This document shows, in pieces, positions 25,922-34,715 of a stretch of DNA of 64,000 bases. The notes below the pieces were generated by a model. It saw only the letters and a list, made by a program, of their open reading frames with translations. It was not told the DNA's origin and ran no database searches. Positions within the stretch are counted from its first letter, which is position 1. Each line of letters opens with the position of its first letter. The stretch is from assembly GCA_963788125.1 (NCBI GenBank), contig CAWBFN010000002.1, positions 1,240,001-1,304,000 on the forward strand. The letters run 5' to 3'. This DNA is from Bog-473 sp963788125 (GTDB lineage Bacteria; Actinomycetota; Acidimicrobiia; Acidimicrobiales; RAAP-2). Position numbers and translations under genes: made by a program.

Positions 25922-26665
25922 TCAGGAGGAGAGGGCTGAGCCGAAGAGGTTCTCCATGGCCTGCCAGTGGCGTTCGGCGGCGGCTTTGTCGTAGCTCGTG
26001 TTGTCGGGGACGGCAAAGCCGTGGTGGGCGGGGTATGTCTCGATCGTGTGGGCGACTCCGGCCTCGGTGAGGGCCTTCTCGAGGAGGTCCTTCTGCTCTT
26101 CTGGGAACGACTGGTCCTCAATCGCCCCGGCCACGTAGACGGTGGCCCTGATGGCGGCCGCTTTGTGGTGGGGGCTGTCGGGGTCGTCTTCCTTGGCGAT
26201 GTTCCCACCGTGGAAAGAGGCGGATGCCGCGATCCGCTCGCCCAGATTCGCGGCGGTGATGAGCGACAGCCGACCGCCCATGCAATAGCCGGTGGTCCCG
26301 ACGCCCCCTGGCGTCTTCTCGGGCATCGCGTCGAGGTAGTCCACAAATGCCTTGGCATCGCGGACGGCCAAATCGACGGTGTAGCCCCGCATCATGCCCA
26401 TGACCCGCTCCATCGTCTCCTTGTTGTCGAACGCGGTGCGCATGTCCACCGGCTCGTAGGGGCCGTTGCGATAGTAGAAGTCGGGTACCAGCACCACGTA
26501 GCCCAGTCCGGAGAGCCGCTCGCCCATCTGGCGAATCGTGTCGCGCATCCCCCCTGCGTCGGCGAACATGATCACTGCCGGCCACGGTCCCTCGCCGTCG
26601 GGGATGCTCAACGCCGCCGGGCAAGTGCCGTCCGCGGTGTCAATGTCCACGCTGCGTTGTGTCAT
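25922..26665 (-). CDS. dienelactone hydrolase family protein
   Basis: A 247-residue alpha/beta hydrolase. The nucleophile is Cys in VGTTGYCMGGRLSLI (G-x-C-x-G), diagnostic for dienelactone hydrolases. The catalytic Asp/His are likely in the VYVAGAIEDQSF and YPAHHGFAVPD blocks. The start is set at ATG 26665 (MTQRSVDID) because GGGAGGA lies just upstream, and earlier ATGs lack this. The family hydrolyses small lactones such as dienelactone from chlorocatechol catabolism, but many members act on other esters. It is transcribed alone. Confidence 0.9.
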   Translation of the reverse strand: MTQRSVDIDTADGTCPAALSIPDGEGPWPAVIMFADAGGMRDTIRQMGERLSGLGYVVLVPDFYYRNGPYEPVDMRTAFDNKETMERVMGMMRGYTVDLAVRDAKAFVDYLDAMPEKTPGGVGTTGYCMGGRLSLITAANLGERIAASASFHGGNIAKEDDPDSPHHKAAAIRATVYVAGAIEDQSFPEEQKDLLEKALTEAGVAHTIETYPAHHGFAVPDNTSYDKAAAERHWQAMENLFGSALSS

Positions 26666-26819
26666 CGGATGTCCTCCCGTCGTGTACGTTTCTGCGACCG
26701 TATCAGTCTCCGCCACGCAACGAAAAGCTGCCGAGAGAATGGCGCGTGGAAAGCCAGCTGCGTGCGTTGGCGGGCGACCGCTCCAATCAGCCGATTATTC
26801 GTGGGGGTAGCCTTCTTCG

Positions 26820-27260
26820 GTGACCATTCATGGTGCAGAAGATGATTCAATTCGTAAGCAACGACGGATCCACCACAGGACCTCGCAACTTCCGGTATGG
26901 AGCCGCGTCCTCTACAAGATCGAGCATTACACCGTCCTTCCTGCAGTAGCGCTGGTTGTCACAGTGGCGGTCATCGTCATCGTGATTGTCATCGTCCTCC
27001 TCAATTTTCCGAATCACTGGGTGGCAGCGTTCGAGATCTCCGTGTCATCCCTCACACTCGTCATGGTGTTTGCCATTCAACACACTCAAGGCAGAGAACA
27101 GGCAGCCACCCAACGCAAGCTCGACGAGTTGATCCGGGCTCTCCCTGGTGCGAACGAGTCGCTCATGATGCTCGAGGAGGCGCCGCAGAGAATCATGTTA
27201 GAGGTGGAAGAGGAACAACGAGATATGCGATCGCAGTTACCGGACACGGGAGATGAATGA
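26820..27260 (+). CDS. low-affinity iron permease family protein
   Basis: A 146-residue protein with two adjacent hydrophobic helices (TVLPAVALVVTVAVIVIVIV and the VAAFEISVSSLTLVMVFAIQ region), then the family-defining segment MVFAIQHTQGREQAATQRKL and DELIRALPGANESLMMLEE. This matches PF04120, whose members in bacteria are small membrane proteins linked to iron transport in yeast, though bacterial function is unproven. The GTG start at 26820 is uncertain. A convergent gene follows with a strong terminator between them. Confidence 0.85.
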   Translation: MTIHGAEDDSIRKQRRIHHRTSQLPVWSRVLYKIEHYTVLPAVALVVTVAVIVIVIVIVLLNFPNHWVAAFEISVSSLTLVMVFAIQHTQGREQAATQRKLDELIRALPGANESLMMLEEAPQRIMLEVEEEQRDMRSQLPDTGDE

Positions 27261-27319
27261 CATGGAACGGATCGGCCACCATCCGTTCGGGTAGCCGTCC
27301 CGCCGGCTGATGGCACCAC

Positions 27320-27355
27320 GCAACGAGGCCCCCGACGGTGCGGGGGCCTCGTTGC
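27320..27355. terminator. bidirectional terminator hairpin
   Basis: A perfect 14-bp stem pairs 27320-27333 (GCAACGAGGCCCCC) with 27342-27355 around an eight-base loop. It lies between convergent genes ending at 27260 (plus) and 27469 (minus) and can terminate both. It is the most stable short hairpin seen in the window. Confidence 0.85.
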
Positions 27356-27468
27356 TGGTTCGTACGCACCAGTCCCGCGTCCACGAGCCAAGACCGATGT
27401 GTAGCCGGATCGTCATCACTGCGCAGACGACAACGCCGTTGCCTTGCGCTGCCTTGAACGGGATCGAA

Positions 27469-28209
27469 TCAGTTATCGCTCATTTGTGAGCGGGATTCCT
27501 GAGACAAGGCATCCCCATAGTTAGACGTTGTACCGAGGTCAGCGCTGACGAGTACGGGGTCGGAGGGCAGGCCCTTGCTCGCTCTGCGCGCCTTTGTGCC
27601 GATCACGAATCCCGTGGCTATGAGCCAGATGGGGAACCCGAACAGAAAGGCGAAGAACCCGAGCGGTCCGAGGCAGCTGACGACACCGACCAGGAGCGAG
27701 TACCAGCCCAGGGTCTTGGGCAGCGGATCAGCGGTTCGGTTCAACAGTATCGAGGCGCCAGTGGCCAACGTCAGAAGTGCCATGCCGAATATAAAGCCGA
27801 GTTCGTTGTTGTCGCCGACGAAGTTCGCCAGCTTGGCGATGGAGTACTCATGGTTGTGGGAAGCGAGAATGAGGACGACCTGGAAAGTGCCTGCCAGGAC
27901 GACTGCGGCCACGAGCAGGATACCTGCGACAAAGGAGACATTGGGCCAGAACGTTTGGCCGCCCCCGGCCTTGCGCAGTGCGGTGCGAAGCTGGCTCACG
28001 AACAGCACCAGCAGAGCCAACCCTAAGCCGACGACGTAAATGGAGGCCCAGCTCGTTGCCGTGTGGGCGTTGTAATAGTCTGCAACTTTCAGGCCTGAGG
28101 CATTTTCGCTTGGTGACTTGCCGCTCAACGGGCCGAACCCGATGAATATTGCTACGACTGTCAAGAGGCCCAGCAGGCCCATCCAGCGACTTACTCGTTC
28201 ATCGCTCAT
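27469..28209 (-). CDS. multi-pass membrane protein of unknown function
   Basis: A 246-residue protein with about six hydrophobic segments (WMGLLGLLTVVAIFIGFGPL, WASIYVVGLGLALLVLFVSQ, SFVAGILLVAAVVLAGTFQV, LGFIFGMALLTLATGASILL, YSLLVGVVSCLGPLGFFAFL and PIWLIATGFVIGT). The pattern, including the DYYNAH motif after the first helix, is common in actinobacterial DUF4386-like membrane proteins. ATG 28209 is chosen because GGGGAGGA lies six bases before it. It is convergent with the iron permease-like gene. Confidence 0.8.
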   Translation of the reverse strand: MSDERVSRWMGLLGLLTVVAIFIGFGPLSGKSPSENASGLKVADYYNAHTATSWASIYVVGLGLALLVLFVSQLRTALRKAGGGQTFWPNVSFVAGILLVAAVVLAGTFQVVLILASHNHEYSIAKLANFVGDNNELGFIFGMALLTLATGASILLNRTADPLPKTLGWYSLLVGVVSCLGPLGFFAFLFGFPIWLIATGFVIGTKARRASKGLPSDPVLVSADLGTTSNYGDALSQESRSQMSDN

Positions 28210-28837
28210 TTTCATCCTCCCCAAAGAGTGTTCGTCTTGCAATGGGTATTTCCCCCAGCACAGGAGCCGACATGGGCTCCCGTACCAAGTTTCTGACACT
28301 CCGGGTCACCGGACAACGGTGGTACTACGAACGCAGTGGTGGTGGTAACACTCCGTCGACACCTTGGCGATGCGAATCGCCTGGCAAAGGGCTTCTTCCG
28401 GGCCGGGCCCGGAGCCCGCACGTAGCAGCGCGAGAGCGCCGCCTGGGTTGGCTCCAGCTGGTGACGGCGCTCCTGCACCGGGCGCCCCTCCCGCGGGAGT
28501 GGCGACCGGGCCAGTACCTGTGGAGTGGAGCGGCATCGACCATGCACGGCGCTTTCGAATCGAAGGTGGGCAGATTGAACGCAGACCACCACCATCCGGT
28601 TCTCCGCGGTAGCGGTAGTGGTGCACCTCCGAGGCATCCGAACAAACTGTACCGACGTCACGGTGCGACAGTGAGCGACTCCGTGGGCCGACGACGGAGC
28701 AACTCGAGCCGGTCCACCGGTGCGTGAATATCCCCCGTTCGATGGTGGCCATTAACTAGCCTTTTAGAGAAATGCACAGTCGGCCGGTCTTCCGAGCATC
28801 TCATGGTGAGCGGCCATCACCCTAAGGAGTTGTTTCG
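28210..28837. other. long gap, low-complexity GC-rich DNA
   Basis: About 630 bases with no supported gene. Plus-strand 28364-28612 gives a Pro/Ala-rich peptide (GDGAPAPGAPPAGVATGPV) that could be real but has no ribosome binding site. The antisense frames are equally open, so composition alone explains them. Confidence 0.35.
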
Positions 28838-28999
28838 TTGCGCCAAGAGTCAGCGGAGATGCTTCGAGAAGATGTTGCGCACGTTCAGCGGATGGTCGAT
28901 GGCAAGGTGCCCGATAGTGGAGTCGCTGCAATCGGCCGGGAGCTGATCCGCCATCTGATGATGGCCGCAGACGAACTGGACCGCCGAGCGTCCTCCTGA
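28838..28999 (+). CDS. small helical protein (53 aa)
   Basis: A 53-codon gene, TTG 28838 to TGA 28999. AAGGAG at 28824-28829 stands eight bases before the TTG, and an in-frame ATG at 28859 is an alternative. The product, with SAEMLREDVAHVQRMVDGKV followed by GRELIRHLMMAADELDRRA, is a pair of amphipathic helices. It is convergent with a methyltransferase gene. No known family was recognised. Confidence 0.5.
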   Translation: MRQESAEMLREDVAHVQRMVDGKVPDSGVAAIGRELIRHLMMAADELDRRASS

Positions 29000-29099
29000 G
29001 ATGACGACGTACGCGTCAGTTCTCCGAGAACCTGAACGGCGCCGTCGCCCAAGGTGACGCAGAATCTGGCTCTTCGGCGCCACACGCCGAATCCCGTGA

Positions 29100-29723
29100 T
29101 CAGCCAGGTGATTGGGTCCTTGTAATGGAGACGAGCCACGCCAGGGCGCCCTCGGGGTCGATGGTGATCTCGATCTTGGAAGGCGCAATCGAATCAATGT
29201 GCCAGCCTTCGGCAAAGCACGACTCGATCTCGGCCCGGCTGACTCGTCGAGGCCCCCAATCTCCGGGCTGCTGGTCGCTGAAGCACAGCATGAAGTAGTG
29301 ACCTCGGGGCACGACGATCGCCCGGAGGTTTCCAACAAGGTTCGCACGGTCGTGATCGTCGAACACGTGGAACAGGCCACAGTCCAACACGGTGTCGTAT
29401 CGTTCGTCCCGGGAGTCGAGGTCTAGAGCATTGGCCACCAGAAAACGGGCGGCGAGGTTTCGATCCTTGGCCTTCTGTCCAGCGAGCGCTATAGCCCGGG
29501 GCGACGAGTCGATCCCGGTCGCATCCAAGCCGATCTCGGCGGCCGCCAGTGCGTGTTCGCCCGTTCCGCATCCAATGTCAAGGACCCGACCAACCACTGC
29601 GCCTGAGTGCACCAAAGCCGAGAACGCTGGTTGCGGACGCCCGATATCCCACGGGGGAGTGTTGTCGTACGCAGTATCAAAGTCGTGACGGTCTGCCGAG
29701 CTCTGAGTAGGAGCGTCGTCCAT
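29100..29723 (-). CDS. class I SAM-dependent methyltransferase
   Basis: A 207-residue Rossmann-fold methyltransferase. Motif I is VLDIGCGTGEHALAAAE (residues about 47-63), the acidic residue at the end of strand 2 is in ATGIDSSPRAI, and motif IV is YDTVLDCGLFHVFDD. The small size, the PWDIGRPQPAF entry and the CGLFHVF motif place it near thiopurine/tellurite-type methyltransferases, which methylate small molecules. The target is unknown. ATG 29723 is the first in frame. Confidence 0.9.
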   Translation of the reverse strand: MDDAPTQSSADRHDFDTAYDNTPPWDIGRPQPAFSALVHSGAVVGRVLDIGCGTGEHALAAAEIGLDATGIDSSPRAIALAGQKAKDRNLAARFLVANALDLDSRDERYDTVLDCGLFHVFDDHDRANLVGNLRAIVVPRGHYFMLCFSDQQPGDWGPRRVSRAEIESCFAEGWHIDSIAPSKIEITIDPEGALAWLVSITRTQSPG

Positions 29724-30148
29724 GTCCCCACGCTATTCCGATTTTGGAGCCGGACTGCTCCCACCAGAGACGGGTTCACCTCCCACCAAGATCGCGTCCC
29801 TATGCTGACTCAAATGGGACAAGGCGATGTACCGGCATCACCGGGCGGCCCTCTGCGTCGTCGACGGGAGAAGCGCCAGCTCGGCAGGCTCGCAGACAAG
29901 TCAGATCGTGAGGTCAGCCCGACAGCGGCGAAGGGACACGTCAGGATCATCGGGGACCCGGTCGACGCACACGAGCAGGCGCAACCCGAAGCTCCGGGAC
30001 CCGTGGGGCACGAAGAGGACACTCCGGTGGAGAGCCGTCCGAGTGGTTTCCACGTGCAACCGGTACCGATCGACGAACCATTTGGCGACTAGATCCGGGC
30101 GGCCGCTCGGGGGATGGGGCGAGGTGGCGGCCTCTGAGTATGGTGACG
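29724..30148. other. gap with possible gene remnant
   Basis: No intact gene. On the minus strand, bases 30092 down to 29905 read LVAKWFVDRYRLHVETTR followed by a convincing strand pattern, but there is no start codon in frame. This may be the 3' remnant of a lost gene. A plus-strand frame from 29802 is open over the same DNA and looks less protein-like. Confidence 0.3.
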
Positions 30149-31260
30149 TCAGTGCCAGTTCTGGCGCTCGAGGTACTGAGTGCTTGCTGCCTGACTGCGC
30201 CCCACGTGGGCCTGGGCCGAACGCAGCCGTTGGCGTTCGTACCCCGACAGCAAGTCGCTGACCCCGACGGCCCGGTCGCGCTGGAATTCAGCAGCGAGGG
30301 CGGCGACATCGTAGAGGCCTTCTCGGAATCCACCCCCCACCATGGGTGATGCAGCGTGGGCAGCGTCACCGGCGAGAGCCACCCGACTGCGGACCAAGCG
30401 GTCGGGCCAGTAGTGGACGACTGGGGTGGCGAAAACCAGCGAGCGGCGCAGAGCGATCTCAAGCGCCTCACGCCACGGCTCGGCCACCGTTGGTCAGCCA
30501 CCAACTCCAGCTCCTGCCGCAGTGGCCCGGGTACGTCGGCCGCGGCCAGCGAGCCGTGGACCGTCACGTCGTCGAGCAGTCCCCGGCTGGCCAGCAGCTC
30601 GGAGCGAGCCGGGTCGTACCAGACCAGGTTCAGCCGTCGATCACCCGGCCTGCATGACCCGTCAGCGCCCGGTACCGGGGTAGGTCACCAGCCGGTACGG
30701 ACCCGAGTAGTACTCGCGCGAGGGCTCGTCCGGGCGGAGCCAGGGGATGGACGTCGGGAGTTCGGCCTCGGGGACCATGGCCCGCCAGAGCAAGAATCCG
30801 GCGTAGACGGCGTCGGGTCGGTCGGGCGAGACCCAGCGGCGGACCGTGCTGCGGGCTCCGTCGGCCCCGACCAGCAAATCGGCGTCGAGCGCTGTCCAGC
30901 GGTCGTGCGGGCCCAGCAGTCGCCGACCTCCACCACCTCGGCGTCACGGCGGAGCTTGACACCGGGCGTGGCGTACGCCTGCGTCTCGAGCCATGCGGAG
31001 AGCAACGGCCAGGCCGTGGTCGCTCGATCCATCCCCTGGTAGACCGGTGGGCCACCGACAAGCCCCGTAACGCTGGTCAGCAGGTCCACGTCGACACCGA
31101 GCCCGCCACCGCCCTCGTAGCCGGCGTGTGGTGTGCGCTCGAGCACCGTCACCGAGGCGCCCCGGTGGGCGAGTGCGATGGCCATGGACAGGCCGACGAG
31201 TGACCCTCCGACGACCACGACCTGACGATCGGCCTTCCCCGTAACGTCTGCCGCGATCAC
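30149..31260 (-). pseudogene. FAD-dependent monooxygenase, three frameshifts
   Basis: A p-hydroxybenzoate-hydroxylase-type monooxygenase spread over three frames. GTG 31260, with AGGAAGG upstream, starts VIAADVTGKADRQVVVVGG with the FAD motif GGSLVGLSMAIALAHRGA. Near 30930 the frame changes to give DLLVGADGARSTVRRWVSP. At about 30680 an extra base changes it again (GADGSCRPGDRRLNLVWYDP). At about 30484 a missing base restores the VALAGDAAHAASPMVGGG second FAD motif and the C-terminus. All domains are present once reassembled, giving roughly 370 residues. Either the gene has decayed or the assembly has indels. Confidence 0.75.
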
Positions 31261-31411
31261 CGGAGCCTTCCTGTGATGCAACGACGGCGGACGACGTTGC
31301 AGGTGATGTCGGTCGCCAAGACCGAACTGGCAGGGAGGCAGGTCATCGTTGCCCGGGCTGGGTGTGGTTGGCCGAGGGGAGATCGCTCATGGGGCACCTG
31401 CTGGGGACTCT

Positions 31412-32557
31412 CTACTGGGCAGCACCACTGGGAGGCCGGTTGGTGAGCTCCGCGCGCAAGGCGTCCACCTCGGACAGAAGACTTGCCGCCATCCACGCCG
31501 GAAGTCTGGTGCCGCGCATGTCGGCACCCTGCAACGATCGGCGTATCCGGCCTTCTCGGTCGGGCGTCAAACGGGGATTCTGCAAGGTAAACGGTTCAGA
31601 GCGCTCGCCACCACCGGAGCCGGGATGCCGAGCGGTGCAGTAGCTGTCGATCAGCCTGCGATACCGATCGGCGATGATGGTCACGGCCTGCTTCCGCTCG
31701 ATGCGCCCGGCGATCAGATCCTGCAGCGCCTCCTCCCAGATGCTACGACCGACGGCGAAGCCGGCGAACCCCGGCAGTGGCGCCGCCACGTCGATCCAAT
31801 GCTCGACCTGCTCCATGGGAGCATTTCGACCCAGGACGATGCATTCGGCCGGGAAGGCCGTCTCGGCGGCGACCGCGCGTAGGACGTGCTCGGCGCCTTC
31901 GGTGGTCTCGTAGCCTTCGAGTTTCCAGATCGTCGGATGGACCCCTCCGTCATTGAACGCCCCGATCGTCTCGGCCGTCAATGCCGATCGGACATCACGG
32001 TCGAAGTGGAACTGGTCCTCGCTCTGCGCCAGCTGCTCCCGCGTGGGAGGGACCAGGAGCTCGAAGAGCCACCGCCGCCGGGTACGTTCGGCCCAGGTCG
32101 ACACCTGAGCCAGCCGCTCAATCTGCGTCGCCCGCTGGTCGGGCTCGTCGGCCGGGTTGTAGCGGACCAGGACCTTGGAGAAGTCCGGGTCGAACGCCTC
32201 CACATGTTCGGGGTACTGCTCGCCGTACTCCAGCTCGAAGAGCTCGGTCCCGCTCTTCTCGATCGGCATGGCCAACACGAACCCGTCAGCCTTGGCCCGC
32301 CTCGCCACGTCAGCACCGAGTTGCTCATCGACGAGTACTCCAGCGCGACCGGTGGGTAGAGCGTCAGCCGTCGCTTGGCTCGCGCCTTCGTAAATGACCA
32401 TTTTGGCATTCCGCATTTCGGTCAGCTCCGCCTCGGTCGGGGTACCTTCGACGCCGAACAGGACACGGCCGAAGGAGGCCCGGTGATCCATGGCGAGGAT
32501 GAACAGAGGCGAATCAGCCGACGGCTCGTAGCGCTTCTCCGACCCCGATCCGCTCAT
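31412..32557 (-). CDS. DUF2090/IolC C-terminal-like aldolase
   Basis: A 381-residue protein related to the C-terminal aldolase part of IolC (DUF2090; 2-deoxy-5-keto-D-gluconate-6-phosphate aldolase-like TIM barrel). Signatures are FILAMDHRASF near the N-terminus, AGVLVDEQLGADVARRAK, FELLVPPTREQLAQ, PTIWKLEGYETTEGAEHVLR with its barrel Lys, and FAVGRSIWEEALQDLIAGR. ATG 32557 (MSGSGSEKRYEPS) is taken as the start. The C-terminal 70 residues (from SGGGERSEPF) extend past the usual end and are of unknown role. In inositol catabolism this activity yields DHAP plus malonate semialdehyde. No other iol gene is nearby. Confidence 0.8.
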   Translation of the reverse strand: MSGSGSEKRYEPSADSPLFILAMDHRASFGRVLFGVEGTPTEAELTEMRNAKMVIYEGASQATADALPTGRAGVLVDEQLGADVARRAKADGFVLAMPIEKSGTELFELEYGEQYPEHVEAFDPDFSKVLVRYNPADEPDQRATQIERLAQVSTWAERTRRRWLFELLVPPTREQLAQSEDQFHFDRDVRSALTAETIGAFNDGGVHPTIWKLEGYETTEGAEHVLRAVAAETAFPAECIVLGRNAPMEQVEHWIDVAAPLPGFAGFAVGRSIWEEALQDLIAGRIERKQAVTIIADRYRRLIDSYCTARHPGSGGGERSEPFTLQNPRLTPDREGRIRRSLQGADMRGTRLPAWMAASLLSEVDALRAELTNRPPSGAAQ

Positions 32558-33019
32558 CTTCTCGTCCCCGGACAGACGTTTCCAAACGCAGTGCGATGCG
32601 AGGGGCAAGAGGACAATCCAACGCTCCAATCGCTTGATGCGACTGGCCTAGGCCAATCGGCACGGTCGTCTTTGCAACGCCGATACCGTACCAATCGGGA
32701 AACCCTTCGGCTTCCGACGTTGTCCCACAACTCACGGCACGACACGGCATCGGGATGGCCGAAGCGCCAGCGTGGCTTGGCGCGTTTCGCCCGCTCAGTC
32801 GCTTGGCCTGGGGGTTCTCAGGACCAGGCTCCGACGGCACATGCCCGGTGCACCACCGCCCTTCCGGAGAAGGTCCACCCGCGCGAGTCTTGGTGGCCTC
32901 TCTGTGCCACTCTTATTCTTGACAAAGCCGATGCAGTAAGTCATATTTTGGACCACTCAGGAGATCACGCACCGTCAAAGCTCCACGCAGTTGCCGGGGG
33001 GGCATCGAAAGGACCCGAG
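32558..33019. other. divergent intergenic region
   Basis: About 460 bases between the divergent aldolase and NTF2-like genes. No gene is seen. A good promoter toward the right is recorded separately at 32919-32947. Confidence 0.5.
32919..32947 (+). promoter_or_regulatory. sigma-A-type promoter
   Basis: TTGACA at 32919-32924 is separated by exactly 17 bases from CATATT at 32942-32947, an almost consensus vegetative promoter and the best in the window. It lies 73 bases before the ATG of the NTF2-like gene at 33020. Confidence 0.65.
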
Positions 33020-33445
33020 ATGGAAAAGACAGAGGACCGGTGGTTCAGCCGGCTCGATGAGATCTTTGGGTCGTTTGTTCGCGAGGAGTGGAAGGACTTC
33101 CTGGCCGGCTGTGCCGACGATCTGGTCCTCAACGTTCGTGGGTCAGCCGGACTTGCCACCATGGTTCGAAAACCCCAGATTGCCGAGTGGTCTCAATCAG
33201 CACGGGAACTGGCAGACGGCACCTTCCGTTCCTCCGTCTGCTTCATCCTCGTCAGTGAAAACGTGGGAGTTGTCATTCTTCAACACGAGCTGGAACGAGA
33301 GGGCGTGAGTTTCAAGTACGAGACGGTGAACCGTTGCATCCTTCGTGAGGATCTCATTGCGACATGGTTTGCCTACCCGATGAACATGGCCGACTATGTT
33401 GCTGCCTGGGGAATCCGGCAGGGCTCTGAGCCTCAGCCGGTCTGA
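33020..33445 (+). CDS. NTF2-like (SnoaL-fold) protein
   Basis: A 141-residue protein, MEKTEDRWFSRLDEIFGSFV onward. The helix-then-strand order and WKDFLAGCADDLVLNVRGSA correspond to the NTF2/SnoaL cone fold, with later strands FRSSVCFILVSENVGVVILQ and a closing FKYETVNRCILREDLIATWF. ATG 33020 has AAAGGA upstream and a near-consensus promoter 73 bases before. These proteins act as isomerases, cyclases or ligand binders. No catalytic Asp-His pair can be named with confidence. Confidence 0.75.
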   Translation: MEKTEDRWFSRLDEIFGSFVREEWKDFLAGCADDLVLNVRGSAGLATMVRKPQIAEWSQSARELADGTFRSSVCFILVSENVGVVILQHELEREGVSFKYETVNRCILREDLIATWFAYPMNMADYVAAWGIRQGSEPQPV

Positions 33446-33487
33446 ATACTCAAGGTTGACTCCCAGTCCCGAAGGATAGACGACCGA

Positions 33488-34093
33488 CTACGCGTCCACC
33501 CCTGCATCACGTTGGAGTTGAGATACCGCATCATGAATGTCTCCCCCTAAGGCAACGAGCGGCCTCATTTGGACACGTAGTGTTTCCAAAGCCGCCTGCG
33601 TCATTTGGCGATCGCTCAACCGGAGCGTCGGTGCATCTTCGAGACAGTGAAGTGTGAAGAGTGCTACCGCGTGCGCGGTGTTGATTCCCCGTGCAGCGAG
33701 CTCTCCATCCCCACTGTCAACGTCTCGTGAGATTGCCAAGATCCGGAGGGACCACTGATACACGTCAACACAATGGGCCAGAGCAGGCAAGCACGTCGCG
33801 TAGGCTTCGAACGCAGCCGCGTCGGTGACGCCTTTGTCGATGCACCGATTCTTCCATTCGGTTAGCCATACCCCACTTCTCGTTGTGACCTGGCTGGCAT
33901 TGTCGAGCACGACGGCGGACGCCGTGGGATCACCCTGGTTAATGGAGGACTTGAGCGCGGTCAGTGAATCGAGCACGGCTCGAAGTATCTCGACGTGAAC
34001 GAGTGCCTCGCTCTCCCACGTGCTGACTCGACGACGAAACACCGTCACAACCTTAGGCAGAAGGGAGGTCGCGACTGGTGGATCGACCTCCAT
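33488..34093 (-). CDS. hypothetical helical protein
   Basis: A protein of about 201 residues from ATG 34093 (MEVDPPVATSLL); a longer version from 34213 is possible but adds unstructured sequence. It is predicted mostly helical, for example ALVHVEILRAVLDSLTALKS, FEAYATCLPALAHCVDVYQW and TAHAVALFTLHCLEDAPT. No family was recognised and no catalytic motif is evident. It is convergent with the NTF2-like gene. Confidence 0.5.
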   Translation of the reverse strand: MEVDPPVATSLLPKVVTVFRRRVSTWESEALVHVEILRAVLDSLTALKSSINQGDPTASAVVLDNASQVTTRSGVWLTEWKNRCIDKGVTDAAAFEAYATCLPALAHCVDVYQWSLRILAISRDVDSGDGELAARGINTAHAVALFTLHCLEDAPTLRLSDRQMTQAALETLRVQMRPLVALGGDIHDAVSQLQRDAGVDA

Positions 34094-34298
34094 TTCAGGC
34101 GTCGGCTGCGCCAACGAGCCGGGCACCGCAGAACGCCATATGCTCGACCACATGCGGGCATAGAACCACCATGCATGGCGAGGACAGGGAATGGATGCCA
34201 CTCTTGAAACCATCTTGTGGGCCTAGTGACCCTTGGTCGGAACAGACGATGCCGATACATCCCCCTGCGGGTGCAGTTGAGAACGTGAAGGACGCGCT

Positions 34299-34715
34299 CT
34301 GAAACCGCGTCCCGTCCCCGACGCTCTCGAGCGACCCTTCTGGGACGGCGTTGCCCGTCACACACTGGTGATGCAACGCTGCAGGGCGTGTAAGAATTAC
34401 GTGCATCCGCCGTACCCCGAGTGCACCAACTGTCGATCTGGTGATCTGACCTTCGAGCCCGTCAGCGGTCGGGGCGTCATCTTCGAACGGGCCGTCGTCG
34501 AATCGCCGGTAGTGGTCGGCTTCGAGGACGACGTGCCCTACGCCTGCCTTTTCGTCGAGCTCGACGAGCAGGCAGGCTTGCTGGTCGCCGGCAACCTGGT
34601 GGATGCCGCGCCCTACGAGGCACGCATCGGGCGCCCGGTCGAAGTGGTGTTCAGAAAAGAGAGCGACGGGTTCACCCTTCCCGCGTTCAAGCTGCTCGGC
34701 GAGGGGTCCGGGTGA
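34299..34715 (+). CDS. Zn-ribbon/OB-fold (DUF35) acyl-CoA-binding partner protein, CTG start
   Basis: A 138-residue DUF35 protein. It has an N-terminal helix (PDALERPFWDGVARHTLV), the rubredoxin-like zinc ribbon CRACKNYVHPPYPECTNC with four Cys, and a C-terminal OB fold (VVVGFEDDVPYACLFVELDE onward). Family members begin with the ALERPFWDG helix, which lies upstream of the first ATG (34368). The only in-frame possible start before it is CTG 34299, with AAGGA seven bases ahead and a TGA seven codons upstream. It overlaps the thiolase-like gene by four bases (GTGA), which implies coupled translation. In sterol side-chain degradation such pairs form acyl-CoA aldolases or thiolases. Confidence 0.85.
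   Translation: MKPRPVPDALERPFWDGVARHTLVMQRCRACKNYVHPPYPECTNCRSGDLTFEPVSGRGVIFERAVVESPVVVGFEDDVPYACLFVELDEQAGLLVAGNLVDAAPYEARIGRPVEVVFRKESDGFTLPAFKLLGEGSG

Noticed and set aside
28364..28612. Pro/Ala-rich 82-codon frame
   Set aside because: There is no ribosome binding site, frames on both strands are equally open, and low complexity explains it.
29802..30092. Plus-strand 96-codon frame from ATG 29802
   Set aside because: There is no ribosome binding site. The opposite strand over the same bases looks more protein-like but has no start, so neither was accepted as a gene.
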